Below are positions 1 through 6,045 of a stretch of DNA of 11,789 bases, in pieces; within the stretch, counting starts at the first letter, position 1, and each line of letters begins with the position of its first letter. The notes beneath the pieces are model-generated. The model did not search any database and had not been told where the DNA came from. It was given only the letters and a program-made list of their open reading frames with translations. The stretch is from an uncultured Bacteroidales bacterium. Lineage in GTDB: Bacteria > Bacteroidota > Bacteroidia > Bacteroidales > UBA932. Where the stretch lies: positions 1 through 11,789 of the forward strand of contig CAJOJC010000035.1 in NCBI GenBank assembly GCA_905234775.1, in the 5' to 3' direction. The translations under genes were made by a program, and so were the position numbers.

Positions 1-119
1 TTGAGGGTGACACCTTCCGCACGCGAAATGCACTACAGGTACCTGTAGGGCGATATGACCGCGGAAGGTGTGCGGGATAAAAACACACCTTCCGCAAATG
101 GGAGGGGGACCTTCCTCAA
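1..119. repeat. Intergenic inverted-repeat array I (CACACCTTCCGC arms)
   Basis: No gene is visible here. The 11-mer ACACCTTCCGC occurs at 10-20 and again at 85-95, with its exact reverse complement at 61-71. Bases 61-72 and 84-95 form a perfect 12-bp stem with an 11-nt loop, while 10-20 can instead pair with 61-71. The loop of that longer alternative holds a perfect 16-bp palindrome, CTACAGGTACCTGTAG, at 33-48. A weaker ACCTTCC match sits at 109-115, and TTGAGG (1-6) is mirrored by CCTCAA (114-119). No T-run follows the stem on either strand, so it is not a classical terminator. The array may continue left of the window. Function is unknown. Confidence 0.75.
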
Positions 120-131
120 AATCGCCAAGTA

Positions 132-256
132 GCTGCCAGAGTGCCCCTTCGTAGAAGAGTCGTAAGGCATATCGCCTGGCAGCAAGGGCCGATATCGGGG
201 GTCGCTGCCAGATATGCCCCCGATGTGGATAGTTGTGGGGCAGATGGGCTGGCAGC
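132..256. repeat. Intergenic array II: two tandem hairpin units (GCTGCCAG arms)
   Basis: Two related units lie at 132-183 and 204-256, about 72 nt apart. Each begins with GCTGCCAG and ends with its reverse complement CTGGCAGC (132-139/176-183 and 204-211/249-256). In the second unit an inner stem TGCCCC (215-220) / GGGGCA (237-242) extends the hairpin after a small internal loop. The first unit keeps a shorter TGCC/GGCA version (142-145/166-169). The right arm of unit 1 can also pair with the left arm of unit 2, and ATCGGGGG (194-201) pairs with CCCCCGAT (217-224). The layout resembles a doublet of extragenic palindromes; no function can be read from the sequence. Confidence 0.75.
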
Positions 257-391
257 TAGTTGGCGAAAATGTGTCAATCGGCAGAAAACAGCGAAAATGA
301 TGATAGCGTCAGACGGAAAGGGGTAGTTGGTTTGAGCAACAGGTATATAGTAACCATTCTTTTATTATCTTTGACCAAAAGAGAAAATCAT
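257..391 (+). other. radA upstream leader, non-coding
   Basis: This is the remainder of the 391-nt gene-free stretch before radA. The radA frame is open back to an ATG at 260, but the intervening residues look nothing like a RadA N-terminus. I see no structured RNA class or T-box here. The only regulatory element I can support is the -7-like box at 366-373, listed separately. Confidence 0.5.
366..373 (+). promoter_or_regulatory. Candidate Bacteroidota -7 promoter element for radA
   Basis: TATCTTTG exactly matches the TAnnTTTG -7 consensus known for the Bacteroidota primary sigma factor. It lies 18 nt before the radA ATG, which would give a very short leader of about a dozen bases. A matching -33 TTG at the usual spacing is not present; the nearest TTTG (331-334) is about ten bases too far upstream. 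The support is therefore the -7 box and its position only. Confidence 0.4.
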
Positions 392-1753
392 ATGCCTAAA
401 GCGAAGACATTGTGGTATTGTACCAGTTGCGGAAATGAGAGCCCGAAGTGGATGGGCCAGTGTCCGGCGTGTAAGGAGTGGAACACGATGGTGGAAGCTC
501 CGGTGCAGCCGGCGACGAAGGCGGCGAAGAGTGCGTTCGGGCGCGGCGAGCGGCGCAAGCCGGTCAAGCTGGCCGAGGTGTCTTCGTCGGCTGAGGAGCG
601 TATAAGCCTGGGCAGCGCCGAGGTCGACCGCCTTCTGGGCGGCGGCATGGTCCCGGGATCGCTGGTGCTGATCGGCGGTGAGCCCGGAATCGGCAAGTCA
701 ACGCTCTCGCTGCAGATTCCTTTAAAGAACCCCACCCTCCGTACGCTGTACGTAACCGGCGAGGAGAGCGAGAAGCAGGTGAAAATGCGCGCGGCCCGTC
801 TAGGGGGCGACGCAGGCAACTGCCTGATCTACGCGGAAACGCTGCTGGAGAACATTCTGGCCGAGGCCGAAGAGATTAAGCCCGACCTCATGGTCGTCGA
901 CTCCGTCCAGACCATGTACACGGAAACGGTCGAATCCGCCGCCGGCTCGGTTTCGCAGATCAAGGAGGTAGCGGCGCGACTGCTGCGCTTCGCAAAGGAA
1001 TCCGGCGTGCCCGTGATCCTGATTGGCCACATAACAAAGGACGGTTTCATCGCCGGCCCGAAGATTCTTGAGCACATCGTCGACGTGGTCCTGCAATTCG
1101 AAGGGGAGAACCGCGGCTCCTACCGCATCCTCCGTTCGATCAAGAACCGTTTCGGCAGTACGTCCGAGCTCGCCGTGTTCGAGATGACCGGCCAGGGTCT
1201 GCGTGAAGTCGCGAACCCTTCGGAGATGCTCATCCCCATGCACGAGCAGGGTCTCAGCGGCACGGCGATCTGCGCCATGCTTGACGGGACGAGACCATTT
1301 TTGTTCGAGGTCCAGGCTCTCGTGTCCACGGCTGCCTACGGAACCGCCCAGCGTTCAGCGACCGGCTTCGACGTGCGCAGGCTGAACATGCTGCTGGCAG
1401 TGCTCGAAAAGCGCGCCGGCTTCCATCTTAGCGCGAAGGATGTGTTCCTGAACATGGCCGGCGGTCTCAAGATCACCGACCCGGCCTGCGACCTGGCGGT
1501 GATTTGCGCCGTGCTGTCGTCGAACTTCGATTTCGCTATCCCGTCCGACTTCTGCTTCGCGGGTGAAGTCGGTCTCAGCGGCGAAATCCGCCCCGTCGCC
1601 CAGGCAGACCGCCGCGTCATCGAAGCCCAGCGGCTGGGTTTCAAAAAGATTTTTGTCAGCGCCTACTCGAATCTGGACGCTGTCCGCGACGCTACTATCA
1701 AGGTCGTCAAAGTCTCAGACGTCGCGGAGCTGGTGAAAACGCTGTTTAAATAG
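392..1753 (+). CDS. radA: DNA repair/recombination protein RadA (Sms)
   Basis: RadA is a RecA-like ATPase that helps process recombination intermediates and drives branch migration, acting on DNA in the cytoplasm. The 453-residue product has the full family layout: an N-terminal C4 zinc finger (C10, C13, C24, C27), a RecA-like core with Walker A GEPGIGKST at 96-104, Walker B LMVVDS at 166-171, the RadA-specific KNRFG motif at 251-255, and a C-terminal Lon-like domain. The length is normal for the family. I chose the ATG at 392 because the protein then begins four residues before the conserved WYC zinc-finger start; an in-frame ATG at 260 would add 44 residues with no RadA resemblance. No clear Shine-Dalgarno precedes it, which is common in Bacteroidota. 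It is a single-gene unit, convergent with the long minus-strand operon. Confidence 0.97.
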   Translation: MPKAKTLWYCTSCGNESPKWMGQCPACKEWNTMVEAPVQPATKAAKSAFGRGERRKPVKLAEVSSSAEERISLGSAEVDRLLGGGMVPGSLVLIGGEPGIGKSTLSLQIPLKNPTLRTLYVTGEESEKQVKMRAARLGGDAGNCLIYAETLLENILAEAEEIKPDLMVVDSVQTMYTETVESAAGSVSQIKEVAARLLRFAKESGVPVILIGHITKDGFIAGPKILEHIVDVVLQFEGENRGSYRILRSIKNRFGSTSELAVFEMTGQGLREVANPSEMLIPMHEQGLSGTAICAMLDGTRPFLFEVQALVSTAAYGTAQRSATGFDVRRLNMLLAVLEKRAGFHLSAKDVFLNMAGGLKITDPACDLAVICAVLSSNFDFAIPSDFCFAGEVGLSGEIRPVAQADRRVIEAQRLGFKKIFVSAYSNLDAVRDATIKVVKVSDVAELVKTLFK

Positions 1754-1777
1754 ATTTCTTACCCACAACTTGGTTAC

Positions 1778-1871
1778 AGCGTGCATACCTGGTCTGATTC
1801 AATACCAGGTATGAGCAAAAATGGCGTTATTCGCTCATACTTGGCAGGATTTAATACCAGGTGTGCACGCT
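1778..1871. repeat. Array III: nested palindromes between convergent radA and rsmE
   Basis: Two imperfect palindromic units repeat with a 52-nt period: CATACCTGGT at 1784-1793 with ACCAGGTATG at 1804-1813, then CATACTTGGC at 1836-1845 with ACCAGGTGTG at 1856-1865. The two 30-nt units agree at about 24 positions. The outer arms also pair: 1778-1793 matches 1856-1871 in inverse orientation at 15 of 16 positions, the odd one being a possible G-T wobble. The inner arms 1804-1816 and 1833-1845 pair at 11 of 13. The right arm overlaps the rsmE stop codon (1870-1872). Lying between convergent genes it could act as a bidirectional terminator or roadblock, but there is no U-tract on either strand, so that is inference. 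Confidence 0.8.
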
Positions 1872-2580
1872 ATAGGTATTTGAAGTACACCGCTTCGGCG
1901 GCGGTGAGGGCGGCGGTTTCGGTGCGGAGGCGCGAAGATCCGAGGTGGACCGGTTTGAAACCGGCGCGGACCGCCGCCGCAACCTCTTTAGGAGAAAAAT
2001 CCCCTTCCGGACCTATCAGGACCACCACATCATTCAAAGACGAGGCGGCTAGCGCCTGGGTAATCGACACCTTTTCTCCCTCGAAACAGTAAGCGATGAG
2101 CTTCAACGCACCGGCAGGCGCACTAGCTATGAAATCCAGAACACTTACAGGCTCTGAAACTACTGGAACGGCGGCCTTGAGAGACTGTTTCGCGGCGCTC
2201 AAAACGATACGGTCGAGGCGGTCTGTCTTGCAGACCTTGCGCTCGGAGCGCTCACCGATGACCGGGGCGATAACGTCTACGCCGACTTCGGTGGCCTTTT
2301 CCGCCATCCATTCGTAGCGATCGAAATTCTTCGTAGGACAAACGGCAAGAGTCAGGCGATAAGGATGTGAGCCAAATCCGGGTTCGCGGCGCACGATGCG
2401 CGCGACTGCCTCTTTAACTGAAGCGTCTTCCAGTGAACACCACAGAAGCGTTCCCTGACCATCCATCACGGCAATCTCATCGCCGGCGCGGTGGCGCAGA
2501 ACGCGGACGCAGTGCGCCGATTCCTCCGCGTTCAATCTGACGAGGTCGCCTGAAATGTCGTTTGAATAAAAAATTTCCAT
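1870..2580 (-). CDS. rsmE: 16S rRNA (uracil1498-N3)-methyltransferase RsmE
   Basis: RsmE methylates N3 of U1498 in 16S rRNA, near the decoding site of the 30S subunit, using S-adenosylmethionine. The 236-residue protein has an N-terminal PUA-like RNA-binding part (including SAHCVRVLR at 21-29) and a C-terminal SPOUT trefoil-knot domain, recognised by KATEVGV (95-101), the RSERK segment (111-115), GPEGDF (190-195) and LGSSRLRTETAA (213-224), which form the SAM pocket. Length is typical. It is the last gene of the minus-strand series, but unlike the upstream junctions it is separated from the rhomboid gene by 73 nt holding a repeat, so it may be partly independently controlled. Its stop codon overlaps the arm of the palindromic array that separates it from radA. 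Confidence 0.95.
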   Translation of the reverse strand: MEIFYSNDISGDLVRLNAEESAHCVRVLRHRAGDEIAVMDGQGTLLWCSLEDASVKEAVARIVRREPGFGSHPYRLTLAVCPTKNFDRYEWMAEKATEVGVDVIAPVIGERSERKVCKTDRLDRIVLSAAKQSLKAAVPVVSEPVSVLDFIASAPAGALKLIAYCFEGEKVSITQALAASSLNDVVVLIGPEGDFSPKEVAAAVRAGFKPVHLGSSRLRTETAALTAAEAVYFKYL

Positions 2581-2588
2581 ATCCGCTA

Positions 2589-2660
2589 AGATGCCCGATC
2601 GGGTCGGGCATGACTAAAATGTCTGGGCGTTAATAAAAGAGTCGGGCATGACACTAGTAC
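2589..2660 (-). repeat. Array IV: palindrome plus tandem GTCGGGCATGAC repeats upstream of rsmE
   Basis: ATGCCCGA (2591-2598) and TCGGGCAT (2604-2611) form an 8-bp stem with a 5-nt loop. The 12-mer GTCGGGCATGAC occurs at 2603-2614 and again, identically, at 2641-2652, 38 nt apart. A degenerate copy starting GTCTGGGCGT at 2621 makes this three tandem units of about 19 nt. On the minus strand the palindrome reads GTCATGCCCGAC followed shortly by GATCGGGCATCT. From memory that matches the shape of palindromic repeats scattered through many Bacteroidota genomes. The second 12-mer abuts the rhomboid stop codon. No clear -7 box for rsmE is visible. Confidence 0.7.
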
Positions 2661-3352
2661 TGCCCGTATTCGTTGAACAGGGTTCCCTTCTTGCGCCAGT
2701 AGCGGATCATGAGCCAGCCGAAGAGCATACCGCCGAGGTGGGCGAAATGGGCCACACCGTCGGTGACGCCCTTGATGCCGAGGAACAACTCAATAACCGC
2801 GAACACTATGATCCAGGTCATCGCCTTCATCGAAATAGGAGGGAAGATAAGCGTCAGGCGCCTCTGGGGATACAGCAGCGCGTAGCTCATCAGAAGGCCG
2901 TAGATAGCGCCGGAAGCGCCTACGGTCGGGGTAGTCTTCAAGGTCGCATATGCCTGGGCAGCGCCTTCTGCTCCGGCGAGAATGCGGTTCTCCAGGTAGA
3001 TGCCTTCCAGGTGCATGGTCCCGAAGTGGAGCGCTACGGCGCCCAGTCCCGCGACAAAATACAACCACAGCATCTTCTTCGAGCCGATAGTCTGCTCAAC
3101 TGCGGAGCCGAACATAATCAGCGCCCACATATTGAAGAAGATGTGGAAGAAGCCGCCGTGCATAAACATATGCGTCACCAGCTGCCACCAGTGGAAATAG
3201 TGCGAAGTAGGGTAATAAAGAGCGAACGTACTCATCATAAAATCCTGATTGATGAGGGTCGCTATAAAAACAACTACATTGACGTAGAACAGGTTCCTCG
3301 TCACGGTAGGGATATTGGCAAAAAAGCCTCCTCTCTGCTGGTAATACTCCAT
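2654..3352 (-). CDS. Rhomboid family intramembrane serine protease
   Basis: Rhomboids are integral inner-membrane serine proteases that cut membrane-anchored substrates within or next to the bilayer. The 232-residue protein has several hydrophobic segments (roughly 21-35, 57-80, 94-112, 145-161, 179-192, 200-218). The catalytic serine is in GASG (Ser147), the catalytic histidine in AHLGG (His205), and the transmembrane-2 HxxxN motif is present as H70-x-x-x-N74, which supports the oxyanion hole. The active site therefore looks intact. The C-terminus is short and basic (RYWRKKG), consistent with a cytoplasmic tail. The ATG follows the mutL stop codon with no intervening base, indicating coupled translation. 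Substrate cannot be inferred; the association with mutL recalls an arrangement common in Bacteroidota. Confidence 0.93.
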   Translation of the reverse strand: MEYYQQRGGFFANIPTVTRNLFYVNVVVFIATLINQDFMMSTFALYYPTSHYFHWWQLVTHMFMHGGFFHIFFNMWALIMFGSAVEQTIGSKKMLWLYFVAGLGAVALHFGTMHLEGIYLENRILAGAEGAAQAYATLKTTPTVGASGAIYGLLMSYALLYPQRRLTLIFPPISMKAMTWIIVFAVIELFLGIKGVTDGVAHFAHLGGMLFGWLMIRYWRKKGTLFNEYGQY

Positions 3353-5176
3353 CTAAAATCTCTTTTCTAAATCCTCAATCGGAACGATGCAGGTGATACG
3401 CTTTCCCGAAGGAGTGAGGTCTGCCGAAGAACATGCAAAAAGGTCATCGAGCAGGCGGGTCGCTTCCGCTGGAGTCTTGATCTCCGAATAGCGGGCAGCC
3501 CCTATCTCCGCAAACTTACGAGCAGTCGCGGACTGCATCATTTCCGGAAGGACGTTGTGTCCTCCGTCGCTTAGAACCTGCAACAAATCTGCCACCGTCC
3601 CGCGCACTGACATTTCGTCAGCGCCATAACCCTCCGGGACCGCGTTCACGACCACCGAATCCGTTCCGAACGGAGCGATATCGAAGCCCAGGCGGGCGAG
3701 CATGTCGGCATACTCCTCGAACAGCGGGACATTCGCAGGGCCTACCGCGACCTCCACAGGGAACAGCGCAGTCTGCGAGACCGGAGCCTCGGCCTGGAGC
3801 GCGCGGAGCGCCTTCTCGTAGAGAATGCGGACGAGCGCGCGACGGATATGGACCAGCATTACGCCCGAAGCAACCGGGGTCATGATGAAGCGGCCACCAA
3901 CGATCAGCGACTTCCCGAGAGCCGCCGTCCGCTCTTCGAACAGCGCGCCGTAGTTCTGCTCGCGGGCGATGTAGCCCGATGCGCCATGGGCATAAGCACC
4001 GCCGGAGGCTGCTCCCGAACCGAAATCGGGCGTATAGTCGCTCGAAGGCTGGGGATCGAAGGGATTATAGTCGGGATCGAAGTCATGGGACGGAGCGATC
4101 TCCCCGCTCTTGTATTCGGAGAAACTGCGCGAAATCTGCGGCATCTCGACCGCGCCCTCGGTATCGAAATCGATCGAGGCCCCGAAGCTGTTGCGGCCGA
4201 GCGACTCGCGCACGGTAGCGAAGATCGTCTGGAAAATAACGCTGTCTTCCTCGAACTTGATCTCGGTCTTCGTGGGGCTTATGTTCACGTCTATCGAATG
4301 CGGGTCGACCGTTAGATAGATGAAGTACGAAGGAGTCACGCCGTCCGGCACCATCTCCGCATACGCGTTCATCACCGCTTTGTGGAAGTACGGGCTGCGG
4401 AAGTAGCGGCCGTTGACGAAGAAGAACTGGTTCCCCAGCGTCTTTCGGGCGCTCTCCGGCCGGCCGATGAAGCCGCTGACACCCACGAGCGAAGTCTGCG
4501 CCCCGATATCGACCAGTTCGCCGGTAACTCCCGCGCCCAGCAGATCCTGGATACGGTATTTCAGCGATTTCGCGGCCTTGAGGACGAACATGTCGCGGCC
4601 GTTGTGGGTCAGGGTAAAGGCCACGTCGGGCCTGGTCAGCGCCACGTGCGTGAATTCTTCGACTATATGCTTGAGCTCGACGTTGTCCGATTTCAGGAAC
4701 TTTCGGCGGGCAGGGGTGTTGTAGAACAGGTTGCGCACGGCGATCGAAGTACCGGCGGGCGCGGCGCAGGGCTCCGACGAGACAGAGCCGAAACTGCCCA
4801 CGCTCACCTGCGTTCCCATCTCGTCGGCTGCGCGCCGCGTCTTCAGCGTCACCTCCGCGACTGCAGCAATCGAAGCCAGAGCCTCGCCCCTGAATCCGAA
4901 GGTCGCTATCTGCTCGAGATCCTCGGCCGTCGCGATCTTCGAAGTCGCATGGCGCTCGAAGCAGAGTACCGCGTCCTCCGCGTCCATTCCGCAGCCGTTG
5001 TCGATCACTTGAATGAGGGTGCGCCCAGCATCGGTCACCACGACCGTTACCTTAGTTGCCCCGGCGTCGAGTGCGTTCTCGGTAAGTTCCTTCACCACCG
5101 ATGCCGGGCGGCCGACGACCTCGCCGGCTGCAATCATATTCGCAATTTGTGCGGGCAGAACCTGTAGCTTTCCCAT
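3353..5176 (-). CDS. mutL: DNA mismatch repair protein MutL
   Basis: MutL links mismatch recognition by MutS to strand removal. The 607-residue protein has a complete GHKL ATPase domain: E30 in VVKELTENALDAG, N34, the IDNGCGMD segment (58-65), and ATFGFRGEAL (91-100). A second conserved domain follows (FVNGRYFRSP and the NISPTKTEIKFEE region). A low-complexity linker rich in Ser, Tyr, Pro and Gly leads to the C-terminal dimerisation domain. In this domain, where I would expect a DQHRAH-type metal-binding motif in related MutL proteins, the sequence is MLVHIRRALVRILYE, so the Asp and His ligands are missing. The late CSSADLTPSGK segment also lacks the CPHGRP-type ligands of endonuclease MutLs. 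ATP-driven function looks intact; nicking activity is doubtful. It starts 3 nt after tsaC ends and abuts the rhomboid gene. Confidence 0.97.
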   Translation of the reverse strand: MGKLQVLPAQIANMIAAGEVVGRPASVVKELTENALDAGATKVTVVVTDAGRTLIQVIDNGCGMDAEDAVLCFERHATSKIATAEDLEQIATFGFRGEALASIAAVAEVTLKTRRAADEMGTQVSVGSFGSVSSEPCAAPAGTSIAVRNLFYNTPARRKFLKSDNVELKHIVEEFTHVALTRPDVAFTLTHNGRDMFVLKAAKSLKYRIQDLLGAGVTGELVDIGAQTSLVGVSGFIGRPESARKTLGNQFFFVNGRYFRSPYFHKAVMNAYAEMVPDGVTPSYFIYLTVDPHSIDVNISPTKTEIKFEEDSVIFQTIFATVRESLGRNSFGASIDFDTEGAVEMPQISRSFSEYKSGEIAPSHDFDPDYNPFDPQPSSDYTPDFGSGAASGGAYAHGASGYIAREQNYGALFEERTAALGKSLIVGGRFIMTPVASGVMLVHIRRALVRILYEKALRALQAEAPVSQTALFPVEVAVGPANVPLFEEYADMLARLGFDIAPFGTDSVVVNAVPEGYGADEMSVRGTVADLLQVLSDGGHNVLPEMMQSATARKFAEIGAARYSEIKTPAEATRLLDDLFACSSADLTPSGKRITCIVPIEDLEKRF

Positions 5177-5179
5177 GTG

Positions 5180-5743
5180 CTATGCGCGTATTATCTGAAT
5201 CTGGCCGTCGAGGGCGACCTTAATAATCTGGCTTGCGCGGCCCGTGCTGCCCTTTTCGAGCGCTGGGTCGACTATATAATCCACGGCCTCCCGGATTTCG
5301 GCCGGGATCTCGGCGAACTTCTTCGGAGCCGGCTCGCCGGAAATGTTTGCTGAAGTGCTGACTACCGGCCTGCCGAGCCTGCGGCAAAGGTCGATGCAGT
5401 CCTCGTTCAGCGGGATGCGGATCCCCACCGATCCGTCTTCGGCCACGGCGTTCGGGGCTATTCCCACGGCGTCTGGATAGATGATGGTCATGGGCGCATC
5501 GTTGACTTCAACCAGCTGAATCGCCATTTGAGGCACCTCGCGCACGAAGCGGGCTACCATATCCAGGTCGGCCGCAAGAAGGACGAGCGACTTCGCTTCG
5601 TCGCGGCGCTTCAAAGCGAAAACTTTCTTCACGGCCTCGGCATTAGTGGCGTCGCAGCCTAAACCCCAGATCGTGTCCGTAGGATAGAGTATGACACCGC
5701 CGGCCTTGAGGACTTTCGCGGCTTCGATTATAGTGTCTTTCAT
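5180..5743 (-). CDS. tsaC: L-threonylcarbamoyladenylate synthase (TsaC/Sua5/YrdC family)
   Basis: The enzyme makes threonylcarbamoyl-AMP from threonine, bicarbonate and ATP, the first step of t6A37 formation on ANN-decoding tRNAs; the TsaBDE proteins would complete it. The 187-residue product is the short single-domain YrdC form, without the extra C-terminal domain of Sua5. Recognisable motifs are YPTDTIWGLGCDA (20-32), KRR with the following KSLVLL (45-56), GIRIP (107-111) and STSANISGEP (129-138), which line the nucleotide and threonine site. Its ATG overlaps the stop of the preceding small membrane gene in an ATGA junction, and mutL begins 3 nt after it, so all three are probably co-translated. 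Co-location with trmB groups two tRNA modification genes. Confidence 0.95.
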   Translation of the reverse strand: MKDTIIEAAKVLKAGGVILYPTDTIWGLGCDATNAEAVKKVFALKRRDEAKSLVLLAADLDMVARFVREVPQMAIQLVEVNDAPMTIIYPDAVGIAPNAVAEDGSVGIRIPLNEDCIDLCRRLGRPVVSTSANISGEPAPKKFAEIPAEIREAVDYIVDPALEKGSTGRASQIIKVALDGQIQIIRA

Positions 5744-6039
5744 TTTATGAGCATGTAGAATTTGAGGATATAGAACAGGATGGCGAACACGAGCAGAAGG
5801 CCGACGATTCCTATTATCTGCTGCGCACGGTTGACGTGGGAACGGCTGCGGCTGCCGTCGCGAAACGACCCGCGGATGTAATCGCCCGGCCGATAGGTGC
5901 CTTCGGCTTTCTCCTTATCGGCAGTGCCGTCGACCTGGCCGAACATGCGCTTGCGCTCCTCCTCCTTTTCGTCGTAGTAGCGGGGAGTATAGTGGAACAC
6001 GCGGTGTTCCTGGTCGCCAAAGAAATTGAACAGTGCCAT
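5740..6039 (-). CDS. Small tail-anchored membrane protein of unknown function
   Basis: This 99-residue protein has no function that I can assign. It has no signal peptide. The N-terminal half is soluble and highly charged, with an aromatic/acidic block HYTPRYYDEKEEE (16-27), then a polar stretch ending in RDGSRSRSH (60-68). A single strongly hydrophobic segment at about 75-96 lies next to the C-terminus, predicting a tail-anchored inner-membrane protein with the charged part in the cytoplasm. From memory, small proteins with a similar Y-x-PRYYD block occur near mutL in other Bacteroidota, sometimes mislabelled as riboflavin synthase subunits; I cannot verify homology. It is a real gene by context: it begins 6 nt after trmB and its stop overlaps the tsaC start as ATGA. 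Confidence 0.85.
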   Translation of the reverse strand: MALFNFFGDQEHRVFHYTPRYYDEKEEERKRMFGQVDGTADKEKAEGTYRPGDYIRGSFRDGSRSRSHVNRAQQIIGIVGLLLVFAILFYILKFYMLIK

Positions 6040-6045
6040 ATCGCT

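Noticed and set aside
61..95. Rho-independent terminator of an upstream gene
   Set aside because: The 12-bp stem is strong, but it is followed by AAATGGGAGG on the plus strand and by no T-run on the minus strand.
141..326. 61-codon open frame in the leader region
   Set aside because: It runs across the repeat array, has no recognisable product and overlaps the radA promoter region; it is probably chance.
260..391. In-frame upstream extension of radA from the ATG at 260
   Set aside because: The extra 44 residues do not resemble any RadA N-terminus, and the conserved zinc finger begins just after the ATG at 392.
1778..1871. tRNA-like cloverleaf
   Set aside because: The fold has four arms on paper, but it lacks the T-loop GTTCGA sequence, the D-loop GG and the proper stem lengths; it is a tandem palindrome.
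2603..2652. Short CRISPR array
   Set aside because: The repeats are 12 nt with about 26 nt between identical copies and a degenerate copy between; there are only two exact copies and no cas genes.
2648..3370. 240-codon plus-strand open frame opposite the rhomboid gene
   Set aside because: It is the antisense shadow of a clear rhomboid gene with intact catalytic residues, and its composition (many His, Glu, Arg) is typical of antisense translation in GC-rich DNA.
3848..3862. A DQH tripeptide on the plus strand exactly opposite the position where MutL should have DQHA
   Set aside because: It is read on the wrong strand and is a coincidence of reverse-complement codons; it cannot restore the motif.
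4382..5167. 261-codon plus-strand open frame opposite mutL
   Set aside because: It is antisense to the conserved MutL ATPase domain and carries no recognisable motif.
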